Positions 19,445 to 30,724 of a DNA stretch of 64,000 bases are shown here, piece after piece. Under the pieces are notes generated by a model. That model made no database searches, was not told where the DNA came from, and worked only from the letters and a program-made list of their open reading frames with translations. Source of the DNA: Chloroflexota bacterium (lineage in GTDB: Bacteria > Chloroflexota > Dehalococcoidia > Bin125). Every line of letters starts with the position of its first letter. The stretch's first letter is position 1. Location of the stretch: contig JAPPJZ010000033.1 in the NCBI GenBank assembly GCA_028874365.1, positions 62,001 through 126,000 on the forward strand, in the 5' to 3' direction. The translations under genes were made by a program, and so were the position numbers.

Positions 19445-21291
19445 TCCGCCTCCTCGGCCCGAATCGGGACCGTGATGACATGCCCAACTCGGACGTCACC
19501 GTCGGAGACAACAAGCTGCGCCCGATAGTCTCCAGGCGTCGCGGGCAGATCCCAGAATTGCCAGCCGCTCCCGCTTGCGCCCGAGAGATCGCCCGCCTCC
19601 ACGCTGAAGATCGGGTCGAACAGGATCGCGTTAGGCAGCCGAAGGTCAGGTATCCCCGCCTCGAAGAATGCGGCTACAGCCGGCCAGAGATTGGCGTTGG
19701 CCGGGTCGGCAGCAGCATTGCTGATGTAGACGCCGCCCAGTCCGTGCCGTGAAACCACCTCGAGTTGGAACGCCGCGCTGAAGCGGTTGTGGATCCAGAC
19801 AGTGACGGCCGCGCCAGTCTGATCGGGATAGGTGAACGTCACTATCCGGTTGACGTTGTCCCAGCGAAGCCCGCCGGCGAGATTGTCGAGCAGGATGGAC
19901 GTGCCCTGGAGCGTCACCCGCGATCCAGGTCGGTAGGGACCCGGTTCGCGGATGCTGAGTTCGGACGCCGTGCCCAACGCATCCCGCTGCGTCGTCTCTC
20001 GAAAGCCGGTCGAATCTCGAACAACCGCATTCGAGCGCAACGCGAGCAACAGCTTGTTCGATTCGATCCGCTCGATCAGCGTCGGCAGCGAGGCGTCGAT
20101 TGCGGCCTGAAACAGGGTCGGATCGAGCGGCGCCTCAATCACGATGAAATCGGCCGATGCACCTAGTTGCGAGAGGTCGTAGGCACCCTCACCCACGCCC
20201 CCGGCCGCGCTGATCGGAATGTGCACGGCAATGCCCCGATCGTCTCTGTGCAGCCGGTCCGCGAGCTCGCTGATGAAGGACGTGAACTGAGATCGCAATG
20301 CCGGAGACACGTTGAGATAGTGAATGTCGACACCGTCGTATCGTCCGCTGTTGATTCCATGCTGGATATTGGCGATGTGCTGCCGACGCAAGTCGTCGGA
20401 CGCGAGGATGTCGTTGACCAACTCAGCCTGGTCTGCGGTGGCGAACACAGTCGGCCAGATGTTCTGAGGCACGGCAGTCGCGGAGAAGCTGACGCTCCCC
20501 ATCAAGGATCCGTCGCCGCCTGGTTGCCAGCCGTCGGGATGGACCAGCGTGAGCGAACCGGCGAGGATGGACTGCGGTTCCTCGCCGTGCGGCAATCGCC
20601 CCGCGATGACATCCCGGAACTGAAGTCGACGCAGAATTGCCAGATTGTCCGGAGGCTGGCTCAGTGTGATGCGCGCCGAGACACGGTCGCTACTCAGTAC
20701 CGCATCGCCGAGCCGGATCCAGTCCTCTCCATCCCAGGTGTAGGCGCCGAGGTTTCTCGCGTCCTGGGTGGGCGTCGTCAGCCGAAGCTCGAACTCGAAT
20801 GGCGGTTGACGTCCCTCGGGGTAGCGGAACTCATAGATCGGCGAAGCGGCGCCCAGCACATCCGGAATCGGCGGAGCGGGTTCCAGCAGCCGTGCCTCAT
20901 ACAACACGGGAAGGGTCGCGTCCGCGTCGTCGCCGTCCGCGACCCCGGCTGTCTCATCTGAGGTGAAGCCCGTGTCGATTAAGCCCGGCTCAAAGAAGAG
21001 CACGATGATCACCGCTGCGAGAAGCGCGGCGATGATTAAGATCAACGTCACGCCGATGCCACGGCCGCCGGTCGGCGGACCACCCTGGCCTCTGCCACCG
21101 CGTTCCCCTGGCGGCCCGACTCGCCTCGAAGGCGTCGGCACGGGAGCAGGCGGCTGCTCGGGTTCGGGCTCGAACGGCGCGGAGGGTGCCGGCTGCTGTG
21201 CGCGGCGACCCCGCCGAGGTGGCGGTGCCGGAGGCTCGCCGATACGTCGTACCGGCCGCGGCTGCCACTCGCCGCCGTCGCGCGTGGTCAC
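19441..21291 (-). CDS. Single-pass membrane protein with GH18-like extracytoplasmic domain
   Basis: Pro-rich N-terminus, one TM (GVTLILIIAALLAAVIIVLFF), then a chitinase-like region ...GRYDGVDIHYLNVSPALRSQFTSFISELADRLH... Confidence 0.55.
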   Translation of the reverse strand: MTTRDGGEWQPRPVRRIGEPPAPPPRRGRRAQQPAPSAPFEPEPEQPPAPVPTPSRRVGPPGERGGRGQGGPPTGGRGIGVTLILIIAALLAAVIIVLFFEPGLIDTGFTSDETAGVADGDDADATLPVLYEARLLEPAPPIPDVLGAASPIYEFRYPEGRQPPFEFELRLTTPTQDARNLGAYTWDGEDWIRLGDAVLSSDRVSARITLSQPPDNLAILRRLQFRDVIAGRLPHGEEPQSILAGSLTLVHPDGWQPGGDGSLMGSVSFSATAVPQNIWPTVFATADQAELVNDILASDDLRRQHIANIQHGINSGRYDGVDIHYLNVSPALRSQFTSFISELADRLHRDDRGIAVHIPISAAGGVGEGAYDLSQLGASADFIVIEAPLDPTLFQAAIDASLPTLIERIESNKLLLALRSNAVVRDSTGFRETTQRDALGTASELSIREPGPYRPGSRVTLQGTSILLDNLAGGLRWDNVNRIVTFTYPDQTGAAVTVWIHNRFSAAFQLEVVSRHGLGGVYISNAAADPANANLWPAVAAFFEAGIPDLRLPNAILFDPIFSVEAGDLSGASGSGWQFWDLPATPGDYRAQLVVSDGDVRVGHVITVPIRAEEAE

Positions 21292-22472
21292 GGCGCGCGC
21301 AGGTCGGGTGTGATGCTGAGCCGATACTCCTCGCCCTCGCGGTGAATGTGGACGATCACCGGGACATTGGGCTCCAGCGTGGCGAGGACGTTCAGGTATG
21401 GAGATTCCGCGTTGATCGCCGTTCCATTGAGTTCACGCAGTACGTCGCCTGGGCGGATGCCTGCCCGCGCGAACGCGCCGCGCCGCTTCAGCTCAATCAG
21501 AAACGACCCTTCGCTCACCTCAAGGTCCAGTTGCCTCGCCGCGGTCGGGGTGAGTAGCCGCTCGTCAACGACGCCGAATGAGGGCCGGGGATAGAAGCCC
21601 TGCTCCGCGATCGCCCGTGCAACTTCGAGGACCGCATCGATCTGGATGGCAAATCCGACACCGTCCACAAATTCACCTTCGTGAGTGGTTCGGGCAATCA
21701 CTGCGGTCATCCCGATGATGTCACCGTTCAGGTCTACCAGGATGCCGCCCGAGTTACCGTGATTGAGCGCCGCATCAGTCTGAATCAGATTGTCCTGTTC
21801 GTAGCGCTCTCTGAAGAACGAAGTATCGGGATCGCTCACGATACCCATGGTGACGGCTATCTCCTGGCCCAGAAGCGTATTCCCAATCGCCAGCACGGTC
21901 TCGCCGGCGGCGACAGAGCTTGAGCTGCCAAACGACGGAACAACGAGCTCTTCGACATCTTCAGTCGCGTCGATTCGAAGCACCGCTACGTCGGAGAACG
22001 GCACATCATCGCCGAGCGGCCGAGCCGGATGACGGTCGCCGTTGGGGAAAATGACGATGAAGCTGGTCTTGTCTTCAAGGACATGGGCCGCAGTCACGAT
22101 GTGGCCGGCGTCGTCCAGCACGAACCCGGTCGCCAGCGCCGCAGGAACGACCACGACGCCTTCCTCATTGGTCCGTTCAGGCCCTTCGGCGTCGATGATC
22201 ACGACCGAGGCCGCGACCCGCTCATACACCTCCGCGATTCGGTTCTCTTGCGCTGCAACGGAGCGCTCCATGCGAGATGTCAGTTCATCGCTGGAATCCT
22301 GCATCGCTCGTTCGACGGCCTGCCCCACGGCTTGTTCAATCAACGCTTCCATGGCCGCGTCCACCTCCTCCTGTGAACGGCCGTCACCTGCGCCCACAAT
22401 CGCAACCACGACCGCGCCGCATACCGCACCTATCAGTGCTGAAATCAATGAGATTGTGAAAATGTGACGCAC
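21288..22472 (-). CDS. HtrA/DegP-like S1C serine protease with PDZ
   Basis: N-terminal TM; GHIVTAAHVLED, DVAVLRIDA, ALNHGNSGGILVDLNGDIIGM; PDZ-like GIRPGDVLRELNG. Confidence 0.9.
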   Translation of the reverse strand: MRHIFTISLISALIGAVCGAVVVAIVGAGDGRSQEEVDAAMEALIEQAVGQAVERAMQDSSDELTSRMERSVAAQENRIAEVYERVAASVVIIDAEGPERTNEEGVVVVPAALATGFVLDDAGHIVTAAHVLEDKTSFIVIFPNGDRHPARPLGDDVPFSDVAVLRIDATEDVEELVVPSFGSSSSVAAGETVLAIGNTLLGQEIAVTMGIVSDPDTSFFRERYEQDNLIQTDAALNHGNSGGILVDLNGDIIGMTAVIARTTHEGEFVDGVGFAIQIDAVLEVARAIAEQGFYPRPSFGVVDERLLTPTAARQLDLEVSEGSFLIELKRRGAFARAGIRPGDVLRELNGTAINAESPYLNVLATLEPNVPVIVHIHREGEEYRLSITPDLRAP

Positions 22473-22582
22473 GTTACACGGATACCTGAGTGCGCAGGCC
22501 AGATCTGTCGTTCTTGGCTGCTATCGTAGCCTGCCATAAAGTCCTTAGGAATCGCGTAGGTTGGACAGGACAGGCAGGATTC

Positions 22583-23062
22583 GTGGTACTCCGACGTTCA
22601 GTTCCCATCACCGCAGATGGTCTGCAGCGTTTGCGAGACGAGCTGGTCACGCTGAAAGAACGCCGCCGCCAGGCGGCTGAATTGATCCAGCAATCGCGCG
22701 AGGACTCGCCGGGCGCGCGCGACGAAGGCGAAGGCAGCGAGACCAAGAACGAGCAAGCCTTCATCGAGGGCCGAATTCGCGAGATTGAAGCAGTCATTTC
22801 AGCCGCCGAGTTGATCGACGAGCAGGAAGTCCAGGGTTCGGATGTCGTGCGACTGGGATCCACGGTCACCGTGCGACCCATGCCCAAGCGGACTGATGTG
22901 AACTATCGCATCGTCGGGCCTGCTGAGGTCGACCCGAAAAACGGTTTCCTGTCCGACGAGTCGCCGGTAGGCCGGGCATTGCTCGGCGCCAAGGTCGGTG
23001 ACACTGTCGAAGTGGCGACGCCGACTGGCGTGCGCAAGTTCAAGGTCAAGGCAATCTCGTAG
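22583..23062 (+). CDS. greA: Transcription elongation factor GreA
   Basis: PITADGLQRLRDELVTLKERRRQAAELIQQSREDSPGARDEGEGSETKNEQAFIEGRIREIE...SPVGRALLGAKVGDTVEV. Confidence 0.9.
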   Translation: MVLRRSVPITADGLQRLRDELVTLKERRRQAAELIQQSREDSPGARDEGEGSETKNEQAFIEGRIREIEAVISAAELIDEQEVQGSDVVRLGSTVTVRPMPKRTDVNYRIVGPAEVDPKNGFLSDESPVGRALLGAKVGDTVEVATPTGVRKFKVKAIS

Positions 23063-23119
23063 ACGAGCGTGGTCTCCGGCTTGGCGGCAGGAGGCCGCAG
23101 CCCGAGGAACGCGCTCACA

Positions 23120-24631
<1,512 letters not shown>

Positions 24632-24641
24632 CACGATCCAG

Positions 24642-25931
24642 CTAGATCGAATCGCGCGTCACACCTGACTCGACGAGGCTCTCGATCTGTGACGCGTCGA
24701 ATCCCAACTCAGCGAGGATGTCATGCGTCTCGCTGGCAAAGGGCTTGGTCGCCTTCTGCTGCTGGAAGCCCTGCTGATCCAATGCAACCGGCGGCGCGAG
24801 GATCCGCACGTCTCCGATCTGCGGATGGTGGAGGTCGTAGAGCATGTCGTTGGCGACGGCCTGAGGATCGTCGAGGATCTCGAACGGCATCAGGACTCTC
24901 GACGCCGGGACGCCGGCCTCGGCCAGCACCGTCTCCCACTCCCGGGTCGTGCGCGATTGCATGATCGCTTCCGCCGCCTCGCGGAGGCGCTCGTAGTGCT
25001 CCGCGTGGTGATTCGGATCGTCGCCCGTGTATTCGTCCTCCAGCCCGATCGCCAGGCTGAAAGCGGCGCGCAAGCGCGTGCTGCCGCACGCCACGGCGAG
25101 CCAGCCGTCCGAGGTGGTGTAGGTGCGGAAGTAAATGTCGGCCATGATCCGCGCGCGAGCCGACGGTTGCGCCATGCGCTGCTCGGAGTAAGGTGCTCCG
25201 CGCAAGCGCATGTCCGCCAGCTCCTGTCGCGAGTCGTCGTGGATCGGGCCGTCGATGGCCTCGACCCGCAGCATCTGATTGTTGTTCAGGGTCATCGCAG
25301 CCTGCATCAACGAGGCGTGGACCTCGCTGCCCCGACCGGTCCTCTCGCGTCGATATAGGGCCGAGGCGATGCCGAATGCCAGCGACATCGCCGCCATGTA
25401 GTCCGCGCTGACCGGGTCGCCGCTTAGCGGACGGCCGTCGTGTTCTCGACCGTTTGCGACCATCAGACCGCTGCGCGCCTGTACCACGATGTCCATCCCG
25501 GCGAGTCCCGCATCGGGTCCGTAGCGTCCGAACGGCGTCACGGTCGCAACGATCAAGCGTGGGAATCTCTCTCGGAGCGTCTCAACATCGAGACCGATTT
25601 GGGCGGCCAGCCCGGGCCGAAAGTTCATCAGCGCGACATCGGCGCGACCGAGCAGCGCATCGATGATCTCTGAGGCCCTCTCGTGCCGAAGATGCAGCGG
25701 AAGCGATCGTTTGCCCCGGTTCCGCGACAGGTAGATGCGAGACTCCATCGGCGCGAGTTGCGCCAGGCGGCGTGTCGGATCGCCTTCGAGCGCCTCGATC
25801 TTGATCACCTCCGCACCACCCTCGGCAAGTAGCTGAGCTGCGAAAGGCACCGCGACAAACTGTCCGAATTCCACAACCCGAATACCATCGAACGGCTGCT
25901 CGCTCGGTGGGTCCGGTGCATCACTGGACAT
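24642..25931 (-). CDS. CoA-transferase family III (CaiB/BaiF-like)
   Basis: [39 protein letters not shown]...[11 protein letters not shown]...[16 protein letters not shown]. Confidence 0.92.
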   Translation of the reverse strand: MSSDAPDPPSEQPFDGIRVVEFGQFVAVPFAAQLLAEGGAEVIKIEALEGDPTRRLAQLAPMESRIYLSRNRGKRSLPLHLRHERASEIIDALLGRADVALMNFRPGLAAQIGLDVETLRERFPRLIVATVTPFGRYGPDAGLAGMDIVVQARSGLMVANGREHDGRPLSGDPVSADYMAAMSLAFGIASALYRRERTGRGSEVHASLMQAAMTLNNNQMLRVEAIDGPIHDDSRQELADMRLRGAPYSEQRMAQPSARARIMADIYFRTYTTSDGWLAVACGSTRLRAAFSLAIGLEDEYTGDDPNHHAEHYERLREAAEAIMQSRTTREWETVLAEAGVPASRVLMPFEILDDPQAVANDMLYDLHHPQIGDVRILAPPVALDQQGFQQQKATKPFASETHDILAELGFDASQIESLVESGVTRDSI

Positions 25932-25988
25932 CGGGCACTCCTCTTCGTCAACCTTCCAATGGGACGCTACCACCTGCACGAGCATCAA

Positions 25989-28433
25989 ATGACCGACCGC
26001 TACGCCGAAGTCGCAGTCCTCAACGGCAGTCCGCAACGCGGCAGCTTCACCTACGCGGTGCCCGAGGGGATGCTGTTGCGACGCGGCATGTCGGTTGTAG
26101 TGCCCTGGCGCACGCAGTGGTGCGCGGGGATCGTCGTCGAGGTGACCGATGAATCGGACATCGCCGAGCCGCGGCCTATCCACCGTGTGCTCGATCCGGA
26201 TCCGGTTGTTACGACAAGGCAACTGGAAGTGGCCACCTGGATCAGCGACCGCTATCTGGCTCCGATTGCGCAATGCGTGGCCCTCTTCCTCCCCCCAGGA
26301 ACGCCGGTCAGACCGAGAGGCAACCCAGCCTCGTTCAAGCCGATCGTCCCTGCTCAACCGAAATCTTCGAAGCAGCTGAAACTCGACATAAGTTATCGGG
26401 AGCTTCGGGAAGTCACCGGGCGCTGGCCGATGAGCAAGCCCTCTCGCCAGGCCAATCTTCTGCTCCGGCTCGTCGACCGTCCACTCCCGATCGATGAGAC
26501 CGCGCGCGTGCTGGGCGGGACAGCCCGGCTCGACAGATGGCTCGGCTCAACTTCGATGGCTGTCCGCGAATCCGACGTCATTCGCCTCGACATCGCACCG
26601 CAGGACGCGCGCTCGGCTGCGGACTCGCTTCGTCGGACGGCGGCCGAGCGCAGGCAACTCGCGCTGATGCGGATGCTTGAGGCCGGCGATGTGGACGAAG
26701 CAGAGGCGAGGAGATCGACGGGCGCGACCGTCGCAGACATCGAAGCGCTCGAACAGATGGGGTATCTGAAGCGGGTCGCTGAACCACGATTGCCCGAACG
26801 ACCCGAAGCGATTCCAGCTCCTCGACTGACTGATGCGCAGCAGTCCGCTGCAAGCGAAATCGCCTCCGCCATCGACGCCGAACGAGGCGAGACTTTCCTC
26901 CTCAACGGCGTGACCGGAAGCGGGAAGACCGAGGTCTACCTGGCCGCTACAGCGCACGCCCTCAACCTTGGTCGCGGTGTGGTCGTACTCGTTCCCGAGA
27001 TCGCGCTCGCGCCGCAGACCATCGCTCGCTTCGAAGCGCGGTTCCCTGGTCAGGTGGCAGTCAGGCATTCAGGATTGTCAGCGCGGGACGCGCGCGAGCA
27101 GTGGAGGCAGGTGCAGGCGGGCGAGAAGTGGATCCTGATCGGCGCTCGCTCTGCCCTGTTCGGACCGATGGGTGATCTGGGACTGGTCATTTTGGACGAA
27201 GAGCACGAGTGGACATACAAGCAGGTCGATTCGCAACCGAGGTACCACGCCCGAGCAGTGGCGCAGGAGATGGCTCGAAGCTGGGACATCGTCACGGTGC
27301 TCGGCTCGGCGACGCCCGACCTGGTGTCCATGGCCGATGCCCGCGCCGGCAACAGTCGCCTGGTGACCCTACCCGAGCGGATCCAAGCCGGATCGGACGC
27401 GCCGGTCACCATCCCTCAGCCAACTGTGGATGTCGTCGACATGCGAGAGGAACTGGCGGATGGCATCCGCTCGGTGTTCAGCCGCTCGTTGGCTGCTGCG
27501 ATATCAGAGGCGTTGGTGCGCGATGAACAGGTTCTGCTCTTCCTCAATCGCAGAGGGATGGCCGCGCTAGTTTGCCGCGCCTGCGGAAACGCGGTCGAGT
27601 GCGAGCGTTGCGAGGTGGCGATGACCTTGCACCGACCCGGTCCGTATCTCCAGTGCCACGAATGTGGGCGGCGCCAGCCTGCCGCGCGGGAATGTCCATC
27701 CTGCTTCGACCGGCGCATCGGCGCGATGAGTTTCGGTACCGAACAGTTGGAGTCGGAGGTACGCCGGCGCTGGGGCGATGTGCCGATCACCAGATGGGAC
27801 CGCGACACGTCAGGCACGGCAGGGTCGCACGAAGCGTTGCTGCAGGAGTTCGCCGAGGGCCGCTCGCAAGTCCTGATCGGCACGCAGATGATCGCCAAGG
27901 GGCTCGATCTGCCGAGCGTCACGGTGGCCGGCGTTGTTAACGCCGACCTGTCCCTGCGCGCATCCGACTACACCGCTTCGGAGCGGACGTTTCAACTGCT
28001 CTCGCAGGTGGCCGGTCGAGCCGGCCGAGGCGAACTGGGCGGCCGCGTGATCATTCAGACGTACTCGCCGGACCACTTCGCGGTCACCGCCGCGGCTGCG
28101 CACGACTATGAGGCGTTCTATCGGCCCGAAATGGATCTCCGATCCAGACTGGACTACCCGCCGTATGGACGTCTGGCCCGCCTGATGGTGTCGCGCTCCA
28201 CCGCGGACGAAGCAGATCGGGAAGCCGAGCGTGCCGTCAGAGAGCTGTCTCGATTGCGGGCGGCGACGCCGGGCGCAGTTGCGGAGGTGATCGGACCCGC
28301 TCGGGCGAATCCGGCCCGACGACGTGGGCAATGGCGGCGGCAGGTATTGCTCAAGGGCGACGATCCGACACGTCTCCTCAGGCAGATCGAGTTAGGCCGT
28401 GGCTGGTCGGTCGACATCGACCCGGTCGACTAG
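25989..28433 (+). CDS. priA: Primosomal protein N' (replication restart helicase)
   Basis: LLNGVTGSGKTEVYL, VPEIALAPQT, LGLVILDEEHEWTYKQ, CxxC zinc motifs CRACGNAVECERC, CHECGRRQPAARECPSC, IGTQMIAKGLDLP. Confidence 0.95.
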   Translation: MTDRYAEVAVLNGSPQRGSFTYAVPEGMLLRRGMSVVVPWRTQWCAGIVVEVTDESDIAEPRPIHRVLDPDPVVTTRQLEVATWISDRYLAPIAQCVALFLPPGTPVRPRGNPASFKPIVPAQPKSSKQLKLDISYRELREVTGRWPMSKPSRQANLLLRLVDRPLPIDETARVLGGTARLDRWLGSTSMAVRESDVIRLDIAPQDARSAADSLRRTAAERRQLALMRMLEAGDVDEAEARRSTGATVADIEALEQMGYLKRVAEPRLPERPEAIPAPRLTDAQQSAASEIASAIDAERGETFLLNGVTGSGKTEVYLAATAHALNLGRGVVVLVPEIALAPQTIARFEARFPGQVAVRHSGLSARDAREQWRQVQAGEKWILIGARSALFGPMGDLGLVILDEEHEWTYKQVDSQPRYHARAVAQEMARSWDIVTVLGSATPDLVSMADARAGNSRLVTLPERIQAGSDAPVTIPQPTVDVVDMREELADGIRSVFSRSLAAAISEALVRDEQVLLFLNRRGMAALVCRACGNAVECERCEVAMTLHRPGPYLQCHECGRRQPAARECPSCFDRRIGAMSFGTEQLESEVRRRWGDVPITRWDRDTSGTAGSHEALLQEFAEGRSQVLIGTQMIAKGLDLPSVTVAGVVNADLSLRASDYTASERTFQLLSQVAGRAGRGELGGRVIIQTYSPDHFAVTAAAAHDYEAFYRPEMDLRSRLDYPPYGRLARLMVSRSTADEADREAERAVRELSRLRAATPGAVAEVIGPARANPARRRGQWRRQVLLKGDDPTRLLRQIELGRGWSVDIDPVD

Positions 28434-29242
28434 AACGCCTCGAACGCCACGCGTACCGCCACCAGCAGCATCCCGACCGCGAGGAGTCGCGACAACCAAG
28501 ACTCCCGGATCCTGGAGGCGACCGCGAGCCCGATCGGGTTGGCGATCATCGCGCCGATCAGGAGGGGCGGCACATCGGAAAGCGGATCGCCGAAGTGCTG
28601 TGTGGCCGTGTGAAAGATGACCACGACCAAGGCAATGCTGGTGACGATAGCGTGCGAGGCGGGGACTCCAAGCCAGGCGGGCATACGCATCACGCGGATC
28701 GTGATCGTCGCGAAGAACAGGCCTCCGCCGATGCCGGCGAGTGATGTGAGGACCGACGTTGCGCCGATGACGGCGAGCGAGCGGCGGACGGGAATCCAAT
28801 AGAGGTACAGTTCGCCGCGACGATCGCGGATCATGCGTCGCCAGCCGCGCCGCCCGACGGTTCCGGCATCGCCTGTTGGTCGCCAGATGAGGTAGGTACC
28901 CAGCGCCGCAAGGAGTGCCGTGAAGCCTCCGGCGAAGACTTCTCGCGGTAACTGAGCCGTACCTGTAGCACCGATCAGTCCTGCCGGTACCGCGATAGCC
29001 GCAGCCATCCCAACGGCTCGGTAGTCGACTCGTTTCTCCCTCGCCAATCGAGCCGCTGCCAGTCCCGACGTTGCCAGGACGAGGCACATCGAAGCGAGCG
29101 CGACCTCCGCCGGACTGGCTTCGGCGTTCCTCGTCAGCAGCACCGGAGCGAACAGGAAGCCACCGCCAGCCCCTACCGCGGTGGCGTAGACGCCGACCGC
29201 GATGCCCACGCCGATCAGGGCGACGAATTCAAGCCAGTCCAT
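28430..29242 (-). CDS. TauE/SafE (TSUP) family permease
   Basis: GVGIAVGVYATAVGAGGGFLFAPVLLT and SLAGIGGGLFFATITI repeats; about 8 TM segments. Confidence 0.82.
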   Translation of the reverse strand: MDWLEFVALIGVGIAVGVYATAVGAGGGFLFAPVLLTRNAEASPAEVALASMCLVLATSGLAAARLAREKRVDYRAVGMAAAIAVPAGLIGATGTAQLPREVFAGGFTALLAALGTYLIWRPTGDAGTVGRRGWRRMIRDRRGELYLYWIPVRRSLAVIGATSVLTSLAGIGGGLFFATITIRVMRMPAWLGVPASHAIVTSIALVVVIFHTATQHFGDPLSDVPPLLIGAMIANPIGLAVASRIRESWLSRLLAVGMLLVAVRVAFEAF

Positions 29243-29273
29243 GCCCGCAGGCTACGACCGCCAGGTGCGAGTT

Positions 29274-29942
29274 TTACTGTTTGGGGATCTGCGGCAGCAG
29301 CCAGCTGAGGAAGGCGTCCTGGCTGCGGGTCTGCATGTAGAACCGGCCCGGCCCCTCGAGCTTGCAGACCAGACCTTCGCCCGACAGCAGCGTCGTCTTC
29401 CAGCCACCCGAGCGGCCGACGCTGTACTTGACCGATTCGTCGAATGCCACCATGTGGCCCGTGTCGACGGTGTATGCCTCGCCGACGTTGAGTTCCTTCA
29501 GGTGAATCGCGCCGTAGCTGGAGAGGAACAGCAGACCGTATCCGGTGCAACGCAGGAGGATCAGGCCTTCGCCCGAGAAGAAGCTCTTCGCGCCGCCCCA
29601 GGACGTATCGACCTCGATCTCGGGTGTTGCAGCGAGAAACGATCCCGACTGCACGAGCACCGAGTTACCGTTCATCTCGATCGCCTGGATGTCACCGGGC
29701 AAACCCGGCGCGATCGTGACCTCGCCCGATTGCTCCGCCGTGAACGTGTTGATGAAGAAACTCTCGCCGCCCAGCACCGACCGCTTGAGACCACCGAGCA
29801 GCCCGCCCCGCATCCCGGTCTCAATCGAAACACTGGCCGACATCGAGACCATCGCCCCTGCCTCGGCCTGGAGCTGTTCACCTGAGGCCAGTTGAATCTG
29901 TGCCAAGGCATAGGAGGGGCGGTGAAGAATCTCGTACTGCAT
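29274..29942 (-). CDS. AIM24/TIGR00266-like family protein
   Basis: MQYEILHRPSYALAQIQLASGEQLQAEAGAMVSMSASVSIETGMRGGLLGGLKRSVLGGESFFINTFTA. Confidence 0.85.
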   Translation of the reverse strand: MQYEILHRPSYALAQIQLASGEQLQAEAGAMVSMSASVSIETGMRGGLLGGLKRSVLGGESFFINTFTAEQSGEVTIAPGLPGDIQAIEMNGNSVLVQSGSFLAATPEIEVDTSWGGAKSFFSGEGLILLRCTGYGLLFLSSYGAIHLKELNVGEAYTVDTGHMVAFDESVKYSVGRSGGWKTTLLSGEGLVCKLEGPGRFYMQTRSQDAFLSWLLPQIPKQ

Positions 29943-30000
29943 GTGGGATGGTCCTTTGCGTTGGATCGGTGTCGAACTCACTCTATGTCAGATAAGGAAC

Positions 30001-30425
30001 GGGAAGCCGGAGGCGTGTTCGCGTTGCTCGAGTGTTCGTCGATTCTGGCGGATCGGGCAAGTTTTTTCTCCAGCGGTCGACGCGAGGAAACCCAGTGTTT
30101 TGCGGGAGATCGTGCGATCGGGACGGTCAGTTTTGGTCAGTGTTGGACAGTTCTGGAAGGTTCGGGCGTTCGGATGTGTTCGGTTTTGTTCGGCTGCATT
30201 CGGCAGGTTCGGCCCGAGAAGCAGCATCAGGGGAAGCCGATTCCGGACGTGTAGACGGTGGCCTTGGGTTGTCCGCGGGTTGCCCTGCCAGGGCGGAGCG
30301 AGAAAAAAATCTGGGCTGGTCGGCGCGAGGAAATCCAGCGTTTCGCTGGAGATCATCCGATCAGGGTGGGCAGTTTTGCACAATTTTGGTGATCTCGTCT
30401 GCTTGATTCCGTTTGAGCTGTCTGT
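30001..30425 (+). repeat. Two tandem ~235-bp diverged units of an intergenic repeat with hairpin module and 10-bp-phased array
   Basis: GGGAAGCCG at 30001 and 30232; GCGAGGAAACCCAGTGTTTTGCGGGAGATCGTGCGATC (~30082) vs GCGAGGAAATCCAGCGTTTCGCTGGAGATCATCCGATC (~30324); then GGTCAGTTTT/GGTCAGTGTT/GGACAGTTCT/GGAAGG and TTCGG every 10 nt. Confidence 0.8.
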
Positions 30426-30551
30426 TCGGGAGCCATGATAGCGCACGGATGTTCGGGTGGGAGATGGGAAGTGCGTCGAAGGCTGCAGAGGGTGGCAACG
30501 GATGGCATTGCGGTGCTCGGTTCGACCATCGAGGTCTGGGCCCCGCATCAA

Positions 30552-30651
30552 GTGCGGGGCGTCGGAAGGGCGATGCAGGGCGTCGGCAGCGCGTGCGGGG
30601 CATCGGATGGAGGTGTGGGGTGACGGAAGGGCGTGCGAGGGGTCGGCGCCG
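30552..30651 (+). repeat. G-rich degenerate ~20-bp tandem repeat (about 5 units)
   Basis: GTGCGGGGCGTCGGAAGGGC / GATGCAGGGCGTCGGCAGCGC / GTGCGGGGCATCGGATGGAG / GTGTGGGGTGACGGAAGGGC / GTGCGAGGGGTCGGCGCCGC. Confidence 0.75.
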
Positions 30652-30724
30652 CGAGGGCACTGCTGGACAGCGCAAGGCGAAGCGGAGGGGGCTGGCCAGC
30701 GAGCGATCGTGGAACCTGGCGTGT

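Noticed and set aside
30001-30651. CRISPR array possibility for the tandem repeats
   Set aside because: Units are degenerate, contiguous and 10- or 20-bp periodic with no constant-length unique spacers and no cas genes nearby.
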